A stretch of DNA of 56,000 bases from Leptospira noguchii serovar Panama str. CZ214 (GTDB lineage: Bacteria > Spirochaetota > Leptospiria > Leptospirales > Leptospiraceae), in assembly GCF_000306255.2 (NCBI RefSeq), contig NZ_AKWY02000015.1, forward strand, positions 1 to 56,000, written 5' to 3'. Every line of letters begins with the position of its first letter. The stretch's first letter is position 1. This document shows positions 1 through 19,735 of this stretch, piece by piece. A model generated the notes under the pieces. That model ran no database searches. It was given only the letters and a program-made list of their open reading frames with translations, and was not told the origin of the DNA. The translations under genes and the position numbers were made by a program.

Positions 1-323
1 ACCATTGCCGAATCCATCGAAGCCCAGTCCCATGCTATTTGATTCTTTACATCATAATATTTTAAAATAGATTTATAAATCTTTTTGAATACTCCTGCTC
101 GTTCCCATTCTTGAAATCTTCTGTGACAAGTTTGGCCTGATCCAAACTCATTCGGAATGGCACGCCACTGACAGCCTGTTTTCATTCGATAGATGATACC
201 TGACATTACTACTCGTGTTGGTACTCGATTGCGACCTCCTTTCGGATTTACATTTTCTTTCGGGATTAATGGGGCTATTTGTTTCCAAAGTGCATCCGGT
301 ATCTCTGAATAATATTTGTCCAT
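1..323 (-). CDS. IS5-family transposase ORF A, partial
   Basis: This is the N-terminal part of a DDE transposase. It starts at the ATG on the complement of 321-323 and runs off the left edge after about 107 codons. It reads like the first ORF of the complete copy at 12265-12612, beginning MDKYYSEIPDALWKQ and including GCQWRAIPNEFG, which is typical of the helix-turn-helix-bearing N-terminal region (DUF4096 type) of IS427-group transposases. The catalytic C-terminal part lies outside the window. Whether this copy is intact cannot be judged. Confidence 0.9.
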   Translation of the reverse strand, partial: MDKYYSEIPDALWKQIAPLIPKENVNPKGGRNRVPTRVVMSGIIYRMKTGCQWRAIPNEFGSGQTCHRRFQEWERAGVFKKIYKSILKYYDVKNQIAWDWASMDSAM

Positions 324-376
324 TTCACATTGATATTATTACCCTTTCTCTCTACAAACAGTTTTGAGACCGGCTC
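1..376 (-). mobile_element. IS5-family (IS427-type) element, 5' part, cut by window edge
   Basis: The reverse complement matches the first part of the complete element at 12212-13076 throughout the stretches compared. Its outer terminus at 361-376 reads GTTTTGAGACCGGCTC, the complement of the left terminal repeat of the full copy, and it is followed by TTA (377-379), the same trinucleotide that flanks the full copy on both sides. The element is transcribed leftward and continues beyond base 1, so its other end cannot be seen. Confidence 0.9.
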
Positions 377-379
377 TTA

Positions 380-870
380 GTCTGTGGGAACTCCTATAAT
401 AACAAAAGAATTTTAAAAAACTATAAATCATACGGTTTCTGTAGGAACTGCTACACTTTATTGAAAATTTAAAAAAGATTCTTCAAAGATTTTAAAATAG
501 AGTTGTTGAAAAATGAATTCTCCATTAGTTTCTCTTTCATTGAAACAGTTTTGTTGACCTGAACTATGGAATTTTTCAACAATTCTAATACATTTAGCCT
601 AAAATAAATAGATTTTCTAAATTAGAAAATTAAAATATTCTTATTATTTTTTAACTTAAATCGAAATTCAAAATTAAACGTTTTTTGATTTTATCCGTAT
701 CGGTTTTAAAACGTTAAAGTCCAAGTTTGGAAAATACGAAGATCGTTTTGGGATTGCGAAAAATGACAATATAAAAGATCAATGTTTTTAGAGAAATTGT
801 GGAATAGTTTCACGTCCGTCTTGGTGAAAAATCTATTATAAAATAAAGTAATAAGCGTAAGGGATTCAAC
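380..870. other. Intergenic region with E-type motifs and one A element
   Basis: No gene is supported here. It holds two E-type motifs (GTGGGAACTCC near 384 and GTAGGAACTGCTACA near 440, the latter with inverted arms TGTAG/CTACA), one A element at 499-586, and then very AT-rich DNA up to the start of the gene at 871. Confidence 0.7.
499..586 (+). repeat. A-family MITE-like repeat, copy A1
   Basis: An 88-bp element with terminal inverted repeats AGAGTTGTTGAAAAAT and ATTTTTCAACAATTCT and a non-palindromic centre containing CTCCATTAGTTTCT and GAACTATGG. It is too short to code. At least seven other copies occur in the window, all intergenic. Confidence 0.85.
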
Positions 871-1227
871 ATGTCCGAAAGTATATTAGAAATTTTGAAA
901 GGAAAAAGATGCGATTCCTGTGGATTCCAAACTGTGGAAACTATCATAGCTTGCACACGTTGCGGAAGTTCTAAAACATCTGAAATCCAATTTTCGGGGA
1001 AGGGAACAATTTATACTTACACCATTGTTTATGTAGGTTTCGGACATTTATCTAAAAGAGTTCCTTATGTATTAGCAGTCGTAGAATTGGAAGAGGGAAT
1101 CAAAACGATTGGAATTTTAGAAGGAAAAATTTCCGGGATTCCAGTAACCGAATCTGTAAAAATTGATATTCCGGTTCGATTTCAAAAAGATGAACCAGGG
1201 ATTGGGTTTATATTTAATGTAGTTTAA
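871..1227 (+). CDS. Zn-ribbon / OB-fold protein (DUF35 type)
   Basis: A 118-residue protein with an N-terminal zinc ribbon made of two CxxC pairs (C14/C17 and C28/C31), followed by a beta-rich OB-fold (about residues 40-118) with the typical GKGTIYTYTIV start. This is the DUF35 architecture. Relatives act as small acyl-CoA- or nucleic-acid-binding partners of thiolases and related enzymes. No thiolase lies next to it here, so its partner is unknown. The ATG at 871 follows a weak purine-rich stretch (AAGGGA). A D-family repeat begins two bases after the stop codon. The family assignment is good; the function is inferred only from the family. Confidence 0.8.
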   Translation: MSESILEILKGKRCDSCGFQTVETIIACTRCGSSKTSEIQFSGKGTIYTYTIVYVGFGHLSKRVPYVLAVVELEEGIKTIGILEGKISGIPVTESVKIDIPVRFQKDEPGIGFIFNVV

Positions 1228-1228
1228 A

Positions 1229-1398
1229 GTAAGTTCGACGTAAGAAAATCTGAGCGAATCCGGCTTGCCTATGGCAGCCGGACCGGGCTCTCAGCTTTGG
1301 TCAATAAATTGCATACGGAACATGATACAACATATTATTTTTAGTTTCAATTTATTGACCTCGCGTCGATCCCTTTCGCGTTATACAGAACTCACGTT
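1229..1398 (+). repeat. D-family interspersed repeat, copy D1
   Basis: An element of about 170 bp. It begins GTAAGTTCGACGTAAG, contains the imperfect hairpin CCGGCTTGCC/GGCAGCCGG and the segment TCAATAAATTGCATACGG, and ends CGCGTTATACAGAACTCACG. The ends are inverted versions of each other (GTGAGTTC). It abuts the stop codon of the preceding gene. Confidence 0.75.
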
Positions 1399-1846
1399 CA
1401 ATAGAACGATCTTACAATCAAACTTCTACATGAAATCGCTGTTATACAATCATTCTTAAATTTAAAATTTATTTATAGAAATTTTTTACAGTTATAAGTT
1501 TGATATAAGAACCCGAATTTTTCATAAAAAGTAAAATATAAGAACTCTTACTTTTAGAAATAGCGGTTCTCACATATTACTCAGAACTGTATAATAGGCT
1601 CCTAATATTTCGTATTGAAACAGGGTTTTACGATTAAAATTTGCGGTACTTAATTTTATAGAAATTACTCATAACTATATAATAGAGTACCTAATATTTT
1701 GTATGGAATCAGTGTTTTGTGATAAAATTAACGATACTTAATATTATAGAAATTAGTAAGGTTTTGAAACCAATTGATTTCCAAGTATAAAAAGAAATCA
1801 TAATCTAACAATAAAAGTTAGGACGATTTTAAAATGTAATTCCTTT
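1399..1846. repeat. Intergenic region with a tandem pair of F-family repeats
   Basis: Two F units lie head to tail at about 1578-1665 and 1666-1757 (period about 88 bp). They share TACTCA-AACT-TATAATAG-TACCTAATATTT, GTATGGAATCAG-GTTTT and a TTTTATAGAAAT end. The units differ at many positions, so the duplication is old or they inserted separately. No coding sequence is supported. Confidence 0.7.
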
Positions 1847-3057
1847 TTAATCACCGTCCGAATTAGAAGGAAGAGCGTTAGCACCTAAGATACCGATGAC
1901 TTCAGTAGCAAATATAATTCTAAGTTCTCTAAATCTCGAATAAATTTCCGTATTCACAAAGCTAAGGTTTGCAACTAGATCAGATTTGAGAGTTGTTGGC
2001 GAGTTGATCCTTCCTTGAATGAGTGATTTTAAAGTGGAAATTTTAGATCTTAAACGAGCGTCTAACGCACTATTTTGAAACTGAACTAAATAGCTCAGAG
2101 ATTTTGCTTCACGATCCCCGGGATTACCAAAATAAACTAGCTCCAAACCTTCTAAAGAAGATAACAAATCTTGATACGCCGTATCGCTGTAAACGGATTC
2201 TAGTTTAGTAGGATATTGGGTTGTTCCTGCAACCGTGAGGCCTGCTGGCACCCCCACTCGAACGTCTTGATTTGTATATTCCAATTGAACCAAACCGTTG
2301 ATAAACGAATCGATCGCATCTTTGACGCCGCCGAAAGAACCTTGGCCAGAGGCTAATTCTTCTGCAAAGTTTCCAGAAGAAGAACTCCAGGAATTTAAAA
2401 GTCTTTGTGCGTCCAATTGGATCACGTTTGCGAGAGAAACTATATAAGTCCTTCTTCCCACGTTCCCATTTGCAACATTGATTGCGGCTAACGTATGTAT
2501 TCCGTTTCCATCGTCGAAAATGAAATATTCTAAAGCGGCAAAACCTTTTCTTGGCAGAGGATAGGAATCCACAGTATTTGTGTTCGGATTGGTGGCCGCG
2601 GCCGCGGTTAAATCGTTTGGTACAGGACGACTATTCTCATTTAAAATATAACCGTCCAATCTATGAAAGTAATTGGAAGGAAGATAAGATCGGTTGATAT
2701 AAAAAATCTCTGATTGTTTAAAAAGTTTTCTCGCGGCCAACCATTTGGATTGAAGGTCCGAGAGAGTAGTGTCGTTCTGATTGGCTTGGTAGGTCGCGGC
2801 GCTCGTTTTTAATTCGTCTGTTGCAATTAGAAGGCGCTTAAATTGAGGAACCGCAACTTGATTGGCGGTATAATTCAAAAATTCTCCCGTACTTGCATTT
2901 GCAAACAATGCAACTAGTAAAATTTCGGTTCCGGTAATTTTTCCCAAATCTTGACAACGGATTCCCGGTAAAAGAATTGTAAAACTTAGGAACAATCCCG
3001 TAATCCCTTTGAAACCCCGAGTTTTTCTAAAAGACATATTCGTAAATTCTAAAATTC

Positions 3058-3061
<4 letters not shown>
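1847..3061 (-). CDS. Imelysin-like (M75) lipoprotein, second copy
   Basis: A 404-residue exported protein. The N-terminus (about 15-36) is a hydrophobic signal ending in a spirochaetal lipobox-like LPGIRC (Cys36). The rest resembles the imelysin (peptidase M75) fold, a helical periplasmic or surface family tied to iron and haem acquisition. The hallmark GxHxxE motif is degenerate: at 173-178 the sequence is GFAALE, so the His is replaced by Ala, unlike LruB upstream (GWHAIE). The ATG at 3061 overlaps the TGA of the di-haem gene (ATGA), so translation is probably coupled. The imelysin / di-haem oxidoreductase / imelysin order is a recognised iron-linked arrangement. It may be a binding rather than a metal-chelating paralogue. 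Confidence 0.75.
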
Positions 3062-4569
<1,508 letters not shown>

Positions 4570-4599
4570 TTTCTCTCATATTCAAATATTATTTTAAAT

Positions 4600-5916
<1,317 letters not shown>

Positions 5917-5946
5917 TCAAATTTCCTGAAAGTTTTTGAAAAAGAT

Positions 5947-6025
<79 letters not shown>

Positions 6026-6339
6026 AAATTTTATGTCAATCGAAAATATTCTATTTATGGGAACTCATACAAAAAAATTTACAAACAAAGTAAGTTCCCA
6101 TAGGTTTCATAAAAAATTTCTGCATCAAATCGTTGTTGTGCGGTCATCCTCAAATTTAAAATTCATTTTTATAAAAGTTCCCTGGAGCAAAAGTAAAAAA
6201 CTCTTATCAAAAACGTTTAGTATAAAATTGTGTTTGAAGGCGTAAAAAGGCGCATAACGCACCTAAAACATAAAAGGTTTAATAGAGTCAAACTTTTGAT
6301 TTTCTAAGTTTTAAAAGATCGAATCTATTAAAACAAAGA
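6026..6339. other. Intergenic gap between the receptor gene and lruB
   Basis: It holds the minus-strand -35 TTGACA of the lruB promoter (6039-6034) and two opposed E-type motifs (GGGAACTCATACA near 6059 and AGTTCCCATA near 6092). No gene is supported. Confidence 0.55.
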
Positions 6340-8805
<2,466 letters not shown>

Positions 8806-8820
8806 TTTGAGTTTCAATTT

Positions 8821-8862
8821 TGAAAATGATTCTCAATATTTGTTGGTAGTTTATAGAGTCAA
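8821..8862 (-). promoter_or_regulatory. Promoter with overlapping Fur-like box for the TonB receptor
   Basis: On the minus strand, TTGACT (8862-8857) and TATTGA (8838-8833) are spaced by 18 bp as -35 and -10 hexamers. Overlapping the -10 is TGAGAATCATTTTCA (8835-8821), matching the 7-1-7 Fur consensus at 12 of 14 positions. It lies directly upstream of the receptor start. Confidence 0.6.
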
Positions 8863-9772
8863 GGGAGAATGATCTAAAATCATTTCTTTTTGAGAGAAAA
8901 ATTCTAAAAAATTAGGATTAGAGGAAGAAAAGAAAGTTTTGCGTTCGTGTGAGTTTGAAGATTGATTTTGTACAAGTGTGTTTTTCTGCAAAATAAAATT
9001 GGATGTGGGATATCTCTGTTTTTATAGGTAAATTCTAAAATGTGGGAACTCTTACTTTTAGAACTACTATAAAATCTAAAGATAATGATTGCCTAATCAG
9101 ATTTTTGCATAAAATCGCTGTTTTGCGACCATCCTTTGATAAAAACTTTTTCTAATATGAACATAAATTCGATGTAGAAAAATTAGGAAAATTTTTTCTA
9201 AAAATAAAAAGTTCCTGCATAGATGGATAATTTTATGCCTCATTTTATAGTTTTTAAAAACATATAGAGGTTCCTACACAACTGTGTTTAACTATAAAGT
9301 ATGGATCTTAATTGAGAAAAAATCTAATTTCTAAAGTGTAGAAACATTTAACGCGGATTTGGCGTAATAAATTTTTGTTTTTTGAAAAGTTATTTTTTCC
9401 CGCATCTAATTTGAGTTATTTAGAGAGAGTCGATCATATATTGCAGAACTAAACTAGAGTATCATGCGATATAGCTACTTTTAGAAAAATTTTTATAAAG
9501 TAGTTCCTACATTTTAAGAATCAATTTTTCAACTTTTTTCAAAAAAATGAATCATAAATTTTTACGCCAAACTAACGTTAGGTAAGTTTTAAAATCAGAA
9601 ATTTGGTCCTTAAAATTTCAAATTCAATATTTTTTTGCTCTCAATTTAGAAACTTAGTCAAAACCAAAAGAATAAGAGTGTTATGATTTAGTAATTTTAA
9701 ATATTCTAGAATGCTATTGTGTCAGATAAGGACTAAAACAATGCCATTCTAAAAACATAGGAGAGCTATCAA
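8863..9772. other. Intergenic AT-rich region with scattered E-type motifs
   Basis: About 0.9 kb without a supportable gene. E-type motifs are visible near 9042 (GTGGGAACTCTTAC), 9251 (GAGGTTCCTACACA) and 9499 (GTAGTTCCTACA). The promoter of the metallopeptidase gene should lie in the last 150 bases, but no clear consensus hexamers were identified. Confidence 0.5.
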
Positions 9773-12184
9773 ATGGGATATAAACAAAAGTTTCGATTTG
9801 AGAAGATTAAAATCTTTTTTCTTTATTTAGGGATTCTTTTAAGTTTTTTTTTGCAAGGTTGCAAAGGGGATGATGGAAGAACCTTCGCCCCAGAGTATTG
9901 GTTGGGAATCTTAAATTCGGTTCAGATGGACCCAAAAGCAGTAGCCGAAAGAGGGTATTCGTCGAACGGCGCTATAACTTTTATTCGATTCAATTCGGAC
10001 CTTGTGCCATACAATAGGGGCCAAGCTTCGGAGGTTTTAAAAACGTATCTGCAAATTCCTACCGAATACACACATAAACTTGCACGTTCAAACGAATCGA
10101 ACGGACAGATTCTGGATCGTTTTCAACAATATTATAAAAGTATAAAGGTTGAAAATAAAATCTACACCGTAGTATCTAAAGATAATAGGATCGAGTTTAT
10201 GGGCGGTGACTTTTCTGGAATTGAACAAAGTTTGAACGTAACTCCGAACTTATCTAAAGAAGATGCCTTATCAAAAGCGTTGATACATTTTGGCGCAAAA
10301 AAATATCTATGGGAATCGTCTGAAAGAGAGGAGAGGCTTCGTTCCATCAAAGGAGATCCAAAAGCGACTTACTTTCCTAAAGGAGAATTGATCGTATACA
10401 ATCGAGCTGAATCAAATCTTAAAAATGAATATCGTCTAACGTATAAATTTGGAATTTCTTCTTTAGAACCGCCGAGTTCAAAATATGTTTATGTGGATGC
10501 TGGTTCCGGAGAAATTCTTACAAGCAGAGATGCTGTGCGATTTGAATCTCAACCTGGTGATGGTGGCGGAGGAGGTACCACTCCGTTTCCATTGCCCACA
10601 GATCTGGGAATTTGTTTTCCAGATAAAACACCTTGTATCAAAAATGGAACGGCAAAAACTCGATTTAGCGGGTATAAGACAATCACAACTTGGACAGCGG
10701 GACAAGAAAATCATTACGAGCTCAAAGACTATTCAAGAGGGAAGGGAATTATTACTTATTCTTGGGAGTTTGTAGATTTAGGTATTTTAGGCGCTCAACT
10801 TCGGAAAATACCAATGATTGATTCCAATAATTATTGGTCTGCGGCCGAATATCATGACGACTATAATCATGACGCGGTATTGGATGCTCATTGGGGAGCG
10901 GAAAAAACCTACGACTATTTTAATACGATTCACAATTATTCCGGATATGATAGAAACGGTGCAAAAATAATTAGTAACGTTCATACGATTTCCGGTTTCG
11001 GATTTAACAATGCTCATTGGGATCCGATCACAGAAGAGATTTATTATTATTACTGTCCTCCGGAAAGTTTTTGTGCGACTATTTATACAAATCCAAGAGA
11101 CATCGATCCTCAATACGACGATTTTACTTCTCTTGATTTCGTATCTCATGAGTTTGGACACGGATTCAGCGCATATACTTCCGAATTAGGATATATTCAT
11201 GAACCAGGAGCTTTGAATGAAGGATTTTCAGATATTTGGAATATAGCCGTCAATCATTTCGTAAATAAGACTAACGGACTGAATAAGAATATTTGGCTAT
11301 TTGGCGATGAGACTCGTCCATCGGGAGGTGAACGCTCCGCTTCCAATCCAAAATCAAGCACGGTTCGTACCCCCGGACCGAATACTTATAAAGGCGCTTT
11401 GTGGGATTTTAGCACAACGGAAGACCCTCACATAAATGGTAACGTGTTAAGTCATTGGTTTTATATACTCTCGAATGGAAAACAAGGAATCAATGATCTA
11501 TGGTGTGAATACAATACTTCCGGTATAAGCATTGAAAAAGCGGAGAAAATCGCCTATTCGACGTCAATGTATCTCTGGCCTACTGCCGAGTATTTTGACG
11601 TAAGATCGGCGAGTATCCTTGCATCAAAATATTTATACGGATCGTTTTCGCAGGAAGTAAAAAGTACAATCGACGCTTGGGATGCAGTAGGAGTGCCTGC
11701 AAATACCAGTTCACGCGGAGGTATTGGAATGAAGCCAGATCATTATATTACTTTGGTAAAACTTTCTGAGATGGAAAGAAATTCCGGGAATGATTGCGGA
11801 TATAAAGATAATACTTATCTAAATCAAACTATATACAAGGGTTTGACATATACGATTCGATTATCTAGTCGTGGAGATTCGGTTATCAATATGCCATCTA
11901 GAACACATAAGTGGAGAGTATGGATCGATTTCAACCGTGATGGAGTTTTTAACAATTATGTTGATTCTCCTGAGTTAGTTGCTGAAGGAACTATTTCTTC
12001 TTACAGCGGAGGAACGATTCAAAAAACTTTCACAATTCCTATAGATGCTTTGACTGGGAACACTAGAATGCGCGTATCAATGAAGGCCGCGACTGGTGGG
12101 GAGACGTATCCTCGTCCGGATGAAACATTTATCCAAGGAGAAGTAGAAGATTATACGGTTACTATTCGCCAGTTTACTCTTTAG
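9773..12184 (+). CDS. Thermolysin-like (M4) zinc metallopeptidase, lipoprotein, with GEVED domain
   Basis: An 803-residue exported protease. The signal peptide ends FLQGCKG, a likely lipobox. A propeptide region with FTP/PepSY-like character (about 60-250) precedes the M4 catalytic domain, which shows HEFGH at 459-463 and the third zinc ligand in NEGFSD (E483), 24 residues after the first His exactly as in thermolysin. The C-terminus (about 655-800) is a GEVED-type beta-domain ending GEVEDYTV. Leptospira thermolysins are known secreted proteases acting on host matrix and complement; activity of this paralogue is inferred. The ATG has a good AGGAGA site upstream. An IS5-type element starts 27 bp after the stop. 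Confidence 0.9.
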   Translation: MGYKQKFRFEKIKIFFLYLGILLSFFLQGCKGDDGRTFAPEYWLGILNSVQMDPKAVAERGYSSNGAITFIRFNSDLVPYNRGQASEVLKTYLQIPTEYTHKLARSNESNGQILDRFQQYYKSIKVENKIYTVVSKDNRIEFMGGDFSGIEQSLNVTPNLSKEDALSKALIHFGAKKYLWESSEREERLRSIKGDPKATYFPKGELIVYNRAESNLKNEYRLTYKFGISSLEPPSSKYVYVDAGSGEILTSRDAVRFESQPGDGGGGGTTPFPLPTDLGICFPDKTPCIKNGTAKTRFSGYKTITTWTAGQENHYELKDYSRGKGIITYSWEFVDLGILGAQLRKIPMIDSNNYWSAAEYHDDYNHDAVLDAHWGAEKTYDYFNTIHNYSGYDRNGAKIISNVHTISGFGFNNAHWDPITEEIYYYYCPPESFCATIYTNPRDIDPQYDDFTSLDFVSHEFGHGFSAYTSELGYIHEPGALNEGFSDIWNIAVNHFVNKTNGLNKNIWLFGDETRPSGGERSASNPKSSTVRTPGPNTYKGALWDFSTTEDPHINGNVLSHWFYILSNGKQGINDLWCEYNTSGISIEKAEKIAYSTSMYLWPTAEYFDVRSASILASKYLYGSFSQEVKSTIDAWDAVGVPANTSSRGGIGMKPDHYITLVKLSEMERNSGNDCGYKDNTYLNQTIYKGLTYTIRLSSRGDSVINMPSRTHKWRVWIDFNRDGVFNNYVDSPELVAEGTISSYSGGTIQKTFTIPIDALTGNTRMRVSMKAATGGETYPRPDETFIQGEVEDYTVTIRQFTL

Positions 12185-12264
12185 GATTTTGAGAATAGGT
12201 TATTACACTTAGAGCCGGTCTCAAAACTGTTTGTAGAGAGAAAGGGTAATAATATCAATGTGAA

Positions 12265-12612
12265 ATGGACAAATATTATTCAGAGATACCGGATGCACTT
12301 TGGAAACAAATAGCCCCATTAATCCCGAAAGAAAATGTAAATCCGAAAGGAGGTCGCAATCGAGTACCAACACGAGTAGTAATGTCAGGTATCATCTATC
12401 GAATGAAAACAGGCTGTCAGTGGCGTGCCATTCCGAATGAGTTTGGATCAGGCCAAACTTGTCACAGAAGATTTCAAGAATGGGAACGAGCAGGAGTATT
12501 CAAAAAGATTTATAAATCTATTTTAAAATATTATGATGTAAAGAATCAAATAGCATGGGACTGGGCTTCGATGGATTCGGCAATGGTTAAAGCTCCCAAA
12601 GGGGGAGCTTAA
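12265..12612 (+). CDS. IS5-family transposase ORF A
   Basis: A 115-codon first frame. It has the DUF4096-type N-terminal region with GGRNRVPTRVVMSG and TGCQWRAIPNEFG, and ends just after the first catalytic Asp region (DWASMDSAMVKAPKGGA). The 0-frame stop is at 12610-12612. The -1 frame is open from 12591, so the ribosome or polymerase must slip between 12591 and 12612, where CCCAAAGGGGGAG (12595-12607) lies. The fused product would run on to 13061. Confidence 0.88.
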   Translation: MDKYYSEIPDALWKQIAPLIPKENVNPKGGRNRVPTRVVMSGIIYRMKTGCQWRAIPNEFGSGQTCHRRFQEWERAGVFKKIYKSILKYYDVKNQIAWDWASMDSAMVKAPKGGA

Positions 12613-13061
12613 CTGGGAAAAACCCTACAGACCGTGCCAAATTAGGGGTTAAACGGCATATTCTTACAGATGGAAATGGAATTCCTTTGGCAATTACATT
12701 GACTGGAGCTAACGTTCATGACAAACACGGTGTAAAAGATACGTTGAATTCAATCCTAATATTTTCCGGAAAAAGAAGAAAGAAGCCAAAACATATTTGT
12801 TTAGATAAAGGTTATGATTTCAAAGATATAGAAGTTTTAATCAAAAGAAGAAACATTCAATCTCATATTCGGAAAAAAGGTGAAAAGCCTCTCATCGGTA
12901 AATATAAAGGAAAACCTAGACGTTGGGTCGTTGAAAGAACTAACAGTTGGCACAATCGATTCAGGGCTATCCTAATTCGTTGGGAAAGAAAATCTGAAAA
13001 TTATCTTGCATCTCTTTATCTCGCAAGCTCTATCATTGCTTTTAACTTTTTTGATAGGTAG
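12591..13061 (+). CDS. IS5-family transposase ORF B (catalytic C-terminal part, -1 frame)
   Basis: The second frame, translated after -1 slippage near 12595-12609, continues TGKNPTDRAKLGVKRHIL and contains the second catalytic Asp in LTGANVHDKHG and the catalytic Glu in RRWVVERTNSW. Together with the Asp in ORF A this makes a complete DDE triad, so the element looks active. The start given is the first base open in this frame; an independent start is not needed. Confidence 0.85.
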   Translation, partial: SSQRGSLTGKNPTDRAKLGVKRHILTDGNGIPLAITLTGANVHDKHGVKDTLNSILIFSGKRRKKPKHICLDKGYDFKDIEVLIKRRNIQSHIRKKGEKPLIGKYKGKPRRWVVERTNSWHNRFRAILIRWERKSENYLASLYLASSIIAFNFFDR

Positions 13062-13304
13062 TTTTGAGACCGGCTCTTAGATTAGAAAAGACACTTTGGT
13101 GATCTAGTTTTAATCGAAAGAAAAAATTATTTTCAATAACTCTCATGAAGGACCGATCAAATCAACCAGTTATAGATCGGTCCATTTTTTATTTTTCTAA
13201 AAGTCGCATTTGAAGATTTTATTTTTGGATTTGACTTTACTTTTTAATTATTTTTGAAATGGCTTTCTAATATTGAATCTAATTTTATAATATTCTAATT
13301 TAAT

Positions 13305-13534
13305 GTGAGTTCTACGTAAGGAAATCAGGGAAATCCAACTCGTTTGTTACAATTGGACCGGGTTCTCAGTTTTGGTTAATAAATTGCATACGGAAAATTT
13401 AATTCAATATTTCGTCTTTAGTTTCAAGATAGAACGCGATTTGTCAAGCGCCCATAAGCGAGACGCTGAGTTTGAAATAGCGTGGCTTGAGTTCTCTCGA
13501 ATCGATCCTTTTTTCGCGTTATGCCGAATCATGC
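13305..13534 (+). repeat. D-family interspersed repeat, copy D2
   Basis: It starts GTGAGTTCTACGTAAGGAAATC, shares GGACCGGGTTCTCAG and TAATAAATTGCATACGG with D1 and D7, and carries the extra module GCGAGACGCTGAGTTTGA (the complement of the CTCAGCGTCTC module of D3 and D4). It ends near CGCGTTATGCCGAATCATG. Confidence 0.65.
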
Positions 13535-13836
13535 TAAATTAATGCGAGTTGGAGTAAGGGACCCATGATTCTGAAAAAAGTTGAAGTCTGAACTTTATGG
13601 ATTGATTCCTTAAATGTGGGAACTCATACAAAAATAAATGTTTAAAAATTTATAATGTGATTAAATTTATGGGAACTCCCGCAAATTGCGATTTTATAGA
13701 TAAATTCTAAAATGTAGGGATTCACCACATTTTTAGAAAATTCTTTCTCATTTTCTGACGTTAAACTCACGTTAAAATATAAACTCGTGGAAGGAATTCC
13801 TACAAATTAAGTTTCTTAAATAACTTGATTATCATT

Positions 13837-13937
13837 AGAGTTGTTGAAAAATGAATCGCCATTAGTTTCTATTTTATGGAAACGGTTGATTGAAGCAGTT
13901 CTCTTAAACTTGAACTATGGAATTTTTCAACAACTCT
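13837..13937 (+). repeat. A-family MITE-like repeat, copy A2
   Basis: A 101-bp copy with termini AGAGTTGTTGAAAAAT and ATTTTTCAACAACTCT and the internal segment GGAAACGGTTGATTGAAG. The termini are perfect inverted repeats over 16 bp. Confidence 0.85.
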
Positions 13938-14071
13938 TTTATAACTGATCGTGTAGTTCCCACGCTACAAAGTTTTATCGTAAAATATGGATTTGTGGTA
14001 GTTCCCACGTTTAGTTTTTACAGAAAAACCAAGTTCTAGAATGATTCTCTTACGTTAAATTACTAAAAGGG

Positions 14072-14126
<55 letters not shown>

Positions 14127-14249
14127 AGCTTGTAAACTAAAAGTTCTTATAAAATCAATGTCGCAAATTTTACTATCGACGCATGGAGATCGTTCCAAAA
14201 GTTAACGAATCAATCTTATAAAAGATGCAGAAGTCATCAAAAATTGTGC

Positions 14250-14578
14250 CTAATTTAAATCTTTTTTACGAATCCAATAACCTAAAATTCCAGACCAAAT
14301 CGCGGATAAAATCAGACCTCCGGTTTCTCTCGTGATTTCGTCGTCAAAAGAAAAACTCTGGATCAAAGTTGCTGCAAAAACAGTTCCCGCACAAAAAAGT
14401 ATAGAAAGAATCCAAGAAATGTAAAACCAAAATTTCGTTTTTGCCGGATATATTATAAAACCTGCATATAAAACGACAACACTCATATAAATTGGAATCC
14501 AAAGCCAAGGATCTGGATCGTTCCATTGAAGACCCGCAAATACAAGCCAGATTAAAATTGCTATAATTGAAAAAATTT

Positions 14579-14582
<4 letters not shown>
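14250..14582 (-). CDS. TMEM220-like small membrane protein
   Basis: About 110 residues with four predicted membrane helices and the motif WNDPDPWLWIPIY between helices 1 and 2, which is typical of the TMEM220 family (function unknown). The preferred start is the ATG at 14582, which overlaps the TGA of the nitrilase gene (ATGA), so translation is probably coupled; an in-frame ATG lies five codons upstream inside that gene. It is the last gene of the ppk operon. Nothing in its sequence suggests an enzymatic activity. Confidence 0.7.
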
Positions 14583-17586
<3,004 letters not shown>

Positions 17587-17596
17587 TTTTAAAGTT

Positions 17597-19735
<2,139 letters not shown>

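Larger units (their letters stand above)
12212..13076 (+). mobile_element. Complete IS5-family (IS427-type) insertion sequence, 865 bp
   Basis: The termini are GAGCCGGTCTCAAAAC (12212-12227) and its complement GTTTTGAGACCGGCTC (13061-13076). The element is flanked on both sides by TTA (12209-12211 and 13077-13079), a 3-bp target duplication of the TNA type used by this group. Two overlapping reading frames inside make one DDE transposase by -1 frameshifting. It resembles Leptospira ISLin1-like elements; that name is from memory. A second copy in opposite orientation lies at the left edge of the window. Confidence 0.92.

Noticed and set aside
1265..1459. 64-codon open frame on the plus strand
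   Set aside because: It starts at a TTG inside the D1 repeat and runs out of it into AT-rich DNA. Similar sequence in D7 does not keep the frame. No domain or ribosome-binding site.
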